Shown piece after piece: positions 9,394 through 15,910 of a stretch of 64,000 bases of DNA. The stretch covers positions 78,398 through 142,397 of the forward strand of contig NZ_JAQSDN010000043.1 of NCBI RefSeq assembly GCF_029945925.1, written 5' to 3'. The stretch comes from Polaromonas sp. GTDB lineage: Bacteria; Pseudomonadota; Gammaproteobacteria; Burkholderiales; Burkholderiaceae_C. Under the pieces are notes generated by a model, which was not told the origin of the DNA, did not search any database, and saw nothing but the letters and a program-made list of their open reading frames with translations. How positions within the stretch are numbered: the first letter of the stretch is position 1; every line of letters begins with the position of its first letter. The position numbers and the translations under genes were made by a program.

Positions 9394-9420
9394 GGTCGGA
9401 GTATGCCGCCGCCGTCGGTC

Positions 9421-10338
9421 TCAGGCAGTCGTGCCGGGGACGCCAGCCGCCGGGCGGGCCTGACGCATGCGCTCCAGAATCTGCACCGTGTGCGGCCACA
9501 GGTTCTGACGGAACTGCTGCCTGAAAAAGCCGAAATGGCCGATGCGCTTGACGCCCAGGTCAGCCGGCGTGATGCGCTCAAAACTGCGCGAGGCGCCGCT
9601 GTAGAGGTTGATCAGGTTTTGCGTGCCGCGCCAGGTCATCAGTTCATCGTCCGTGATGGACAGCGCCTGCACCGGAAACCTGGCCTGCGCATAGGCCAGG
9701 CGCGCGCCTTCGCCTTCGGCGCCCACGCTGTAGAGCGGGTTCAGGCACCATTTGCGCCACTGCAGCATCACGCCAGCCGGCAGGTCGCCGACTTTCTTCA
9801 GTTTGCGTCCCGGGAAGTAGCCGAACAGGCGCGTGGCCAGCGGCACCAGCAGGTACCAGAAGTACAACACCATGCGCTTGAGCTGCGGCGCGTTGTCGCG
9901 CCAGTAACCGCTGCCGGCGGCAATGCTGACCAGGCCGTCGACCTGGTGCTGGTTTTTCAGGAAACCCGGCAGCTGCGCGCCCAGGCTGTGACCCAGCAGG
10001 TAAAGCGGCGCATCCGGCAAAGCGGCCTTGGCCGAGGCCACCACCGCGTCGTAGTCGCTGGCCCAGTCGAAAAGATCGGCCTGGAAGCCACGCAGCGAGC
10101 CATCCGGCGTACCCGGCAGCGACTCGCCGGAACCGCGGTAGTCAAACGTCGTAACCCGGAAGCCCTGGCCCGACAACCACTGGGCAAACGGCGCGTAATA
10201 GTCTTGCCGAACCCCCATCGCGCCGCCAATGACGACGCTGGCCCGCGCAGGCGTGCCGGCCTCGTAAACCCGCAAGGCGAGCTGTGATGTGCCCGATTCA
10301 AGAAGCTGCTGTTGCATGTTTGTCTCCAAAATTTGCAT
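9421..10338 (-). CDS. alpha/beta hydrolase
   Basis: RVTTFDYRGSGES, LLGHSLGAQLPG nucleophile elbow; start set at MQILETNMQQQ inside the longer ORF. Confidence 0.85.
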   Translation of the reverse strand: MQILETNMQQQLLESGTSQLALRVYEAGTPARASVVIGGAMGVRQDYYAPFAQWLSGQGFRVTTFDYRGSGESLPGTPDGSLRGFQADLFDWASDYDAVVASAKAALPDAPLYLLGHSLGAQLPGFLKNQHQVDGLVSIAAGSGYWRDNAPQLKRMVLYFWYLLVPLATRLFGYFPGRKLKKVGDLPAGVMLQWRKWCLNPLYSVGAEGEGARLAYAQARFPVQALSITDDELMTWRGTQNLINLYSGASRSFERITPADLGVKRIGHFGFFRQQFRQNLWPHTVQILERMRQARPAAGVPGTTA

Positions 10339-10375
10339 ACCGGTCTTCGCCGGTTTAACCACCACAACTGCCAGG

Positions 10376-10491
10376 GCGTAGCGAGCGGGATGCAGTGCTA
10401 GGCGCGGGCGCCCGAAGAAAACCGGAGCGACCTTCAGGGTCGTGAGGATTTTCTTGGGGCTGCAACGACGCAATGCGCCCGCGCAGTAGCC
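10376..10491 (-). repeat. post-stop structured repeat, copy 1
   Basis: Paired arms GCGGGaTGCA/TGCGCCCGC, GCCCgAAGAAAA/TTTTCTTgGGGC, CGACC-TTCAG-GGTCG; shared TGAGGA, GCAACGACGCA and GCAGTAGC motifs; begins 5-6 nt after the thiolase stop on the minus strand. Confidence 0.8.
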
Positions 10492-10496
10492 CCAAC

Positions 10497-11693
10497 TCAG
10501 ACCCGTTCGAAGATGCCTGCGGCGCCTTGCCCCATCCCCACACACATCGTCACCATGCCGTACTTGAGCTGGTGCCGGTGCAGCGCATGGATCACCGTGG
10601 CGGCACGAATCGCGCCGGTGGCGCCCAGCGGGTGGCCCAGCGCAATCGCGCCGCCCATCGGGTTCACTTTCGCCGCATTCAGGCCCAGCGTGTTGATGAC
10701 CGCCAGCGACTGCGCGGCAAACGCTTCATTCAATTCATACCAGTCGATGTCGTCCTGCTGCAGGCCGGCATAACGCAAGGCAGCGGGAATCGCCTCGATC
10801 GGGCCTATACCCATGATGTGCGGCGGCACGCCCTTGGCCGCGTAGCTGACAAAACGCGCGAGCGGCTTCAGCCCGTGTTCCTTCACCGCTTTTTCGCTGG
10901 CCAGGATCAGCGCGCCGGCGCCGTCCGAGGTTTGCGAGCTGTTGCCCGCCGTGACCGAACCGCGCGCGGCGAACACTGTCTTGAGCTTGGCCAGGCCTTC
11001 GAGCGAGGTGTCGGGGCGCGGACCTTCGTCCAGGCTGACGGTACGGGTTTTGCTGATGACTTCGCCGGTCTCCAGGTCCGGCGAACGGTCGGTGACCTCG
11101 ACCGGCGTAATCTCGGCCGTGAACTCGCCGGCCTGCTGTGCCTTGATGGCCTTCTGGTGCGACTCGACCGCAAACTGGTCCTGCGCCTCGCGCGACACCT
11201 TCCACTGCTGCGCGACTTTTTCAGCCGTCAGGCCCATGCCGTAGGCAATGCCGATGTTCTCGTCGTTGGCAAACATGGCCGGCGACAGCGAGGGCGAGTT
11301 GCCCGACATCGGCACCATGCTCATGCTTTCGGCGCCGGCGGCGATCATCACATCGGCCTCGCCGACACGAATGCGGTCGGCTGCCATCTGGATGGCGGAG
11401 AGGCCCGACGCGCAAAAGCGGTTGACGGTGATGCCGCCCACGCTGGTCGGCAAGCCGGCCAGCACCGCACCGATACGCGCGATGTTCAGGCCCTGCGGGC
11501 CCTCGGGAATGGCACAGCCGCAAATCAGGTCCTCGATCGCTTTCGGGTCCAGCGTGGGCACCTGCGCGAGCGCGGCATGCAGCGCACGCACCAGCAGCTC
11601 ATCGGGGCGGGTGTTGCGGAAAAACCCCCGGTGCGAGCGCCCAATGGGCGTGCGCGTGGCGGCAACGATGTAGGCTTCCTGGACTTGTTTCAT
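10497..11693 (-). CDS. thiolase (acetyl-CoA C-acyltransferase)
   Basis: NRFCASGLSAIQMAA active-site Cys motif, NEAFAAQ, GGAIALGHPLGATGA, CVGMGQGAAGIFE. Confidence 0.93.
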   Translation of the reverse strand: MKQVQEAYIVAATRTPIGRSHRGFFRNTRPDELLVRALHAALAQVPTLDPKAIEDLICGCAIPEGPQGLNIARIGAVLAGLPTSVGGITVNRFCASGLSAIQMAADRIRVGEADVMIAAGAESMSMVPMSGNSPSLSPAMFANDENIGIAYGMGLTAEKVAQQWKVSREAQDQFAVESHQKAIKAQQAGEFTAEITPVEVTDRSPDLETGEVISKTRTVSLDEGPRPDTSLEGLAKLKTVFAARGSVTAGNSSQTSDGAGALILASEKAVKEHGLKPLARFVSYAAKGVPPHIMGIGPIEAIPAALRYAGLQQDDIDWYELNEAFAAQSLAVINTLGLNAAKVNPMGGAIALGHPLGATGAIRAATVIHALHRHQLKYGMVTMCVGMGQGAAGIFERV

Positions 11694-11702
11694 GGCTTTC
11701 CT

Positions 11703-12113
11703 TTATGGGGTAATTTCAGACTCCTTCCCCCTCTGGGGGAAGGTTGGGATGGGGGCGGCCGAGGCCAACTCATTCAATCGATTGAAGATTGCCTCGACCA
11801 TCGACTGCAGATCAGAAAATGGCAAATTGGCGGGGAAACGCATCACCTCAAATCCTTGTCTGCTGAAAAAAGTGTCGCGCCTGCCGTCATAAGCTTGTCG
11901 ATCACCATGCTGCGATCCATCAATTTCGACAATCAGTCGGGGAGCAAGACAGGCAAAATCAGCGACATACGCACCCATCGGGTGCTGGCGCCGGAATTTG
12001 AATCCCAGTTGCTCGCCACGCAGCCTCTGCCAAAGTAAACACTCGCCGTCGGTCATGTCGCGCCGAAGGGACTTGGCGAAAGTCCTGGCATTGACAGTGG
12101 CTTGGTTCTGCAT
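11703..12113 (-). CDS. DUF559 domain-containing protein (Vsr/endonuclease-like fold)
   Basis: MQNQATVNARTFAKSLRRDMTDGECLLWQRLRGEQLGFKFRRQHPMGAYVADFACLAPRLIVEIDGSQHGDRQAYDGRRDTFFSRQGFEVMRFPANLPFSDLQSMVEAIF; typical DUF559 motifs. Start taken at MQNQ; ORF-track start (12176) reads through a repeat. Confidence 0.9.
   Translation of the reverse strand: MQNQATVNARTFAKSLRRDMTDGECLLWQRLRGEQLGFKFRRQHPMGAYVADFACLAPRLIVEIDGSQHGDRQAYDGRRDTFFSRQGFEVMRFPANLPFSDLQSMVEAIFNRLNELASAAPIPTFPQRGKESEITP
11721..11760. repeat. inverted repeat arm, one end of DUF559 unit
   Basis: CTCCTTCCCCCTCTGGGGGAAGGTTGGGATGGGGGCGGCC; inverted relative to 12117-12163. Confidence 0.85.
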
Positions 12114-12116
12114 ATC

Positions 12117-12163
12117 GGCTGCCCCCCATCCCTGCCTTCCCCCAGTGGGGGAAGGGGCAAGAC
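12117..12163. repeat. inverted repeat arm, other end of DUF559 unit
   Basis: GGCTGCCCCCCATCCCTGCCTTCCCCCAGTGGGGGAAGGGGCAAGAC; reverse complement matches 11721-11760. Confidence 0.85.
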
Positions 12164-12172
12164 AAGATAGAT

Positions 12173-12682
12173 TCATTCACTTTTCCTCGGGCCGGAGGGA
12201 ATCCAGGCCCAGACAAATTCGCATTCGACCGGGTTCACACCGGCCTCATCCAGCACGGTGACGGACACCGTCACTTCGCCCTTGTCGCTGGCCTGCATGG
12301 CGGCGCGCTGCTCGTCGCTCAAGGTGGCCACGGCGCGTAGCGCGCCGGTGGCGCGCTTTTTGAACGCCATCTTCAGCTCCTTGGCCAGCGGCGTGCAGTC
12401 ATCACGCACATTCATGCCGACCACCATGCCGGTGGCGGTTTCCGCCAGCAGGTTCATCGCCGAAGCATGGATGCCGCCAATGTGGTTCTGCACCTTCTTC
12501 TCGTTCTTGATGCCGATCTCGACCCTGCTGACTGTCATCTCCAGAAAGTCCAGCCCCGCCGTGCCGGTGAAAGGCACGGCGCGGTGCATCACCACACCGC
12601 GAAACCAGGTGCGCGCAAAAGCCGGCAGGTCGGACAGCCGGTCCAGCTGGCGTTCGAGGCGGTTGGGGAAATGAGTGCTCAT
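12173..12682 (-). CDS. DUF4442 (hotdog thioesterase-like) protein
   Basis: MSTHFPNRLERQLDRLSDLPAFARTWFRGVVMHRAVPFTGTAGLDFLEMTVSRVEIGIKNEKKVQNHIGGIHASAMNLLAETATGMVVGMNV. Confidence 0.8.
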   Translation of the reverse strand: MSTHFPNRLERQLDRLSDLPAFARTWFRGVVMHRAVPFTGTAGLDFLEMTVSRVEIGIKNEKKVQNHIGGIHASAMNLLAETATGMVVGMNVRDDCTPLAKELKMAFKKRATGALRAVATLSDEQRAAMQASDKGEVTVSVTVLDEAGVNPVECEFVWAWIPSGPRKSE

Positions 12683-12719
12683 GGACTTTGATCGGTTGTG
12701 CGAAGTAGCGTGCGTGATT

Positions 12720-12840
12720 GACAAAGCGTAGCGAGGAGGCATCAGGCCAGGCGCGGGCGCCCGGAAGCACTTGGCCCGTACTTCTGTACGTGAGGATTGA
12801 TTCTGGGCTGCAACGACGCATGATGCCTCCGCAGTAGCTT
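12720..12840 (-). repeat. post-stop structured repeat, copy 2
   Basis: GGAGGCATCA/TGATGCCTCC (10 bp perfect), GCCCGGAA/TTCTGGGC, CGTAC-TTCT-GTACG then TGAGGA; GCAACGACGCA; starts 2-3 nt after the FadB-like stop on the minus strand. Confidence 0.82.
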
Positions 12841-12842
12841 GA

Positions 12843-15332
12843 TCAGTTGCGCACAGGTTTGCCCGTGCTCATCATGCCCATGATCCGCTCCTGCGTTTTC
12901 GGGTGTTCCAGCAGCGAACAGAAGGCCTTGCGCTCCAGCGTCATCACGTATTCCTCGGTCACCAGCGAGCCGGCATCGACATCGCCGCCGCAGACCACGT
13001 TGGCGATCAGGCTGGCAATGTGGAAGTCGTGCGCGCTGATGAAGCCGCCGTCGCGCATGTTGACCAGCTGGCCCTTGATGGTCGCCAGGCCGCTACGGCC
13101 GACCACCGGAAACGGCCGCTTGTGCGGTGCGCGGTAGCCGGAGTTGAACAGCGCGCGGGCCTCGTTCAAGGCGACAAACAACAGCTCGTCCTTGTGGGGC
13201 ACGATCACGTCGCTGTCGAGCAGGTAGCCGATCTTGCGGCTCTCAATGGCGCTGGTGCCGACCTTGGCCATGGCCGCGGCGGTGAAGCCCTCAGTCAGGA
13301 AAGGCAACATGTCCTTGCTGGTGGAGCTTGCCGCGTTCTCCGCAGCGCGGCGCGCAATATAGGTCAGGCCGCCGGCACCCGGCACCAGGCCGACACCGAC
13401 TTCGACCAGGCCGATGTAGCTTTCCATCGCGGCCACGCGTTTGGCCGAGTACACCGCCAGCTCGCAGCCGCCGCCCAGCGCCAGGCCGCGAACGGCCGAC
13501 ACCACGGGAACGGCCGCATAACGCAGCTTGAGCATCACGTTCTGCATCTCGGCCTCGGCGCCTTCCACGGCCGAGACACCGGCCATCATGAAGGCCGGCA
13601 GCATGGCCTGCAGGTCGGCACCGGCCGAGAACATCTCGTCGTTCGACCAGATCACCAGGCCCTTGTAGCTTTTCTCGGCGAGGTCCACGCCCATCGCCAG
13701 GCCTTCCACCACATCGGGGCTGATGGCGTGCATCTTGGTCTTGATGCTGGCGATCAGCACATCGCCCTGTTCACCAGCCAGCGTCCACAAACGGATCGCG
13801 TCATCTTCGTGCAGCGTCGTGCCGGCGGTCATGAAGTCGGGCAGCGCCTCGCCCAGCAGTTTTTCGGGGAAATGCTGGCGGTCGTAGACGGGAAGCGCGC
13901 GGCGCGCCACAAATTTGCCGGCCGAAGCGCTCCAGGAACCCTGCGCCGTGTGCACGCCGCCGGCATCCGCCACCGGGCCCTTGAAAACCCACTCGGGCAG
14001 CGGCGCCTTGCACAGCGCCTTGCCTGCATCGATGTCTTCCTGGATCATCGTCGCCACGTCCAGCCAGCCGGCTTCCTGCCACAACTCGAACGGTCCCTGC
14101 TTCATGCCGAAGCCCCAGCGCATGGCCTGGTCGACATCGCGCGCGTTGTCGGCAATGCTGGCCAGATGCACGGCGGCGTAGTGAAAGCTGTTGCGCAGGA
14201 TGGCCCAGAGGAACTGGCCCTGCGGTCCTTCGGCGTTGCGCAGCAGGCGCAGGCGCTCGGCGGCCGGCCGCTTGAGCATGCGGGTGTACACCTCGTCGGC
14301 CTTCTGGCCGCCGGGCACGTACTCCTCGCTCTCCAGCTCGAAGCGCAGGATGTCGCGCCCCACCTTCTTGTAGAAACCGGCCCTGGACTTCTGGCCCAGG
14401 TTGCCCAGTTCCAGCAGTTTTTTCAGCACATCGGGCGTGCCGAAGCTGGCGTAGAACGGATCGCTCTTTTCGTCCAGGTTGTCCTGCAGGGTCTTGATGA
14501 CGTGGGCCATGGTGTCCAGGCCCACCACGTCGGCGGTGCGGAAGGTGCCGCTGCTGGCGCGGCCCAGCTTCTTGCCGGTCAGGTCATCGACCACGTCATA
14601 GGTCAGGCCGAAGTTCTCGACCTCCTTCATCGTCGCCAGCATGCCGGCAATGCCGACGCGGTTGGCCACGAAATTGGGTGTGTCGTGGGCGCGGATCACG
14701 CCCTTGCCCAGGCCGCTGGTCACAAAGGCTTCGAGGTCGTCGAGCACCCTGGGGTCGGTGGTCGGCGTGTTGATCAGCTCGACCAGCGTCATGTAACGCG
14801 GCGGGTTGAAGAAGTGGATGCCGCAAAAACGCGGCTTGATGGATTCCGGCAATGCCTCGCTGAGTTTGGTGATCGACAGGCCCGAGGTGTTGCTCGCGAC
14901 GATGGCGCCTTCACCGATGAAAGGCGCGATCTTGTGGTACAGGTCGGTCTTCCAGTCCATGCGTTCGGCAATCGCCTCGATGATCAGGTCGCACTCCTTG
15001 AGAACATCCATGTGTTCCTCGTAGTTGGCCTGCTGGATAAGGGCCGCGTCTTCGGGCACGCCCAGCGGTGCGGGCTTGAGCTTTTTCAGGCCTTCGATCG
15101 CGCGGCTGACGATGCCGTTTTTCGGGCCTGTTCCGCCGCCGGGCCGCCCCAAGGTGGAAGCGGCCCCCTCGGGGGGCAGCGAACCACGCGAGGCGGGGAG
15201 CGTGGGGGCGCCGTTATCGGGCAGGTCAAACAGCACCACCGGCACCTTGAGGTTGACCAGATGGGCGGCGATCTGCGCACCCATCACGCCGGCACCGAGC
15301 ACGGCGACTTTTTTGACTTGGAATCTTGACAT
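12843..15332 (-). CDS. 3-hydroxyacyl-CoA dehydrogenase / enoyl-CoA hydratase (FadB-like multifunctional)
   Basis: VAVLGAGVMGAQIAAHLVN, IEAIAERMDWK, NTSGLSITKLSEALP, RFCGIHFFNPPRYM; C-terminal crotonase domain. Start at MSRFQVKKVAV rather than the repeat-derived upstream extension. Confidence 0.92.
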   Translation of the reverse strand: MSRFQVKKVAVLGAGVMGAQIAAHLVNLKVPVVLFDLPDNGAPTLPASRGSLPPEGAASTLGRPGGGTGPKNGIVSRAIEGLKKLKPAPLGVPEDAALIQQANYEEHMDVLKECDLIIEAIAERMDWKTDLYHKIAPFIGEGAIVASNTSGLSITKLSEALPESIKPRFCGIHFFNPPRYMTLVELINTPTTDPRVLDDLEAFVTSGLGKGVIRAHDTPNFVANRVGIAGMLATMKEVENFGLTYDVVDDLTGKKLGRASSGTFRTADVVGLDTMAHVIKTLQDNLDEKSDPFYASFGTPDVLKKLLELGNLGQKSRAGFYKKVGRDILRFELESEEYVPGGQKADEVYTRMLKRPAAERLRLLRNAEGPQGQFLWAILRNSFHYAAVHLASIADNARDVDQAMRWGFGMKQGPFELWQEAGWLDVATMIQEDIDAGKALCKAPLPEWVFKGPVADAGGVHTAQGSWSASAGKFVARRALPVYDRQHFPEKLLGEALPDFMTAGTTLHEDDAIRLWTLAGEQGDVLIASIKTKMHAISPDVVEGLAMGVDLAEKSYKGLVIWSNDEMFSAGADLQAMLPAFMMAGVSAVEGAEAEMQNVMLKLRYAAVPVVSAVRGLALGGGCELAVYSAKRVAAMESYIGLVEVGVGLVPGAGGLTYIARRAAENAASSTSKDMLPFLTEGFTAAAMAKVGTSAIESRKIGYLLDSDVIVPHKDELLFVALNEARALFNSGYRAPHKRPFPVVGRSGLATIKGQLVNMRDGGFISAHDFHIASLIANVVCGGDVDAGSLVTEEYVMTLERKAFCSLLEHPKTQERIMGMMSTGKPVRN
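15126..15215. repeat. GGCCCCCTCGGGGGG-family palindromic repeat inserted in frame inside the FadB-like CDS
   Basis: CGGGCCGCCCCAAGGTGGAAGCGGCCCCCTCGGGGGGCAGCGAACCACGCGAGGCGGGGAGCGTGGGGGC; core identical to intergenic copies at 4.5 and 8.5 kb. Confidence 0.85.
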
Positions 15333-15345
15333 GTCTTCTCCTGTT

Positions 15346-15426
15346 ACCTCTCCCCGTGGGAGAGGGTTAGGGTGAGGGCTCTCCAAGGCCGCCCTCACCC
15401 CCGCCCTCTCCCCGAAGGAGAGGGAG
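15346..15426. repeat. REPIN-like inverted doublet of palindromic REP sequences
   Basis: ACCTCTCCCCGTGGGAGAGGGTTAGGGTGAGGGC-tctccaaggcc-GCCCTCACCCCCGCCCTCTCCCCGAAGGAGAGGGAGT. Confidence 0.88.
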
Positions 15427-15431
15427 TTAAA

Positions 15432-15866
15432 TCAATTAATGCGCACCCAGGTCTGGGTGCGCCCGAAGGGACCGAACGAGCCCCGGACTTCAAGTTTTTT
15501 GCCGCCTTCGACGGGCGTCAGGCGCAGCGTGTAGTTGCGGCCGTTTTCGGGGTCCAGGATCTTGCCGCCCTCCCACACCTCTTTGCCCTCGGTCTTTTTA
15601 GCGCCGCGAATGATCTCCAGACCCAGAATGGGTTTGTCCTTGCGGTCATCGCTGCATTGGTCGCAGACGTCGTCAGGCTTGACGTCCTTGCCCAGGCGCG
15701 TGGCAATCTTGCCGCTGAGCACACCGGCGCTCTCGGCAATCCGGATCTCGGCCTTGGCCTCGCCGGTCTTGTCGTCCACATTGCGCCACAGGCCGACAGG
15801 TGTCATCTGGGCCAGGGCCGGGAAGGCAACCGCTCCCAAAAATATAGCTGTCAGCGCACGGTACAT
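15432..15866 (-). CDS. DUF2147 domain-containing secreted protein
   Basis: MYRALTAIFLGAVAFPALAQMTPVGLWRNVDDKTGEAKAEIRIAESAGVLSGKIATRL; signal peptide then DUF2147-type sequence. Confidence 0.85.
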   Translation of the reverse strand: MYRALTAIFLGAVAFPALAQMTPVGLWRNVDDKTGEAKAEIRIAESAGVLSGKIATRLGKDVKPDDVCDQCSDDRKDKPILGLEIIRGAKKTEGKEVWEGGKILDPENGRNYTLRLTPVEGGKKLEVRGSFGPFGRTQTWVRIN

Positions 15867-15886
15867 AAGGGCTCCAGGGCTAAAAG
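15838..15886 (+). repeat. short ATAGCTG...ATAAGGGCT repeat overlapping the DUF2147 start
   Basis: AAAAATATAGCTGTCAGCGCACGGTACATAAGGGCTCCAGGGCTAAAAG resembles 7490-7540 and 31540-31590. Confidence 0.6.
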
Positions 15887-15910
15887 GCATGTAAAACAAA
15901 CGTCAGCCGG

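Noticed and set aside
8326-10287. 653-aa plus-strand ORF
   Set aside because: Runs through intergenic repeats and antisense to the thioesterase and hydrolase genes; no protein-like motifs.
12114-12176. N-terminal extension MNLSCLAPSPTGGRQGWGAAD of the DUF559 ORF
   Set aside because: Encoded by the inverted repeat arm; conserved DUF559 sequence begins at MQNQ. Kept as evidence for the repeat, not as protein.
12903-15329. 808-aa plus-strand ORF opposite the FadB-like gene
   Set aside because: Antisense frame opened by high GC and codon bias; minus-strand frame has full family motifs.
15333-15398. N-terminal extension MRAALESPHPNPLPRGEVTGED of the FadB-like ORF
   Set aside because: Translation of the REPIN doublet; a ribosome-binding-site-like GGAG precedes MSRFQ instead.
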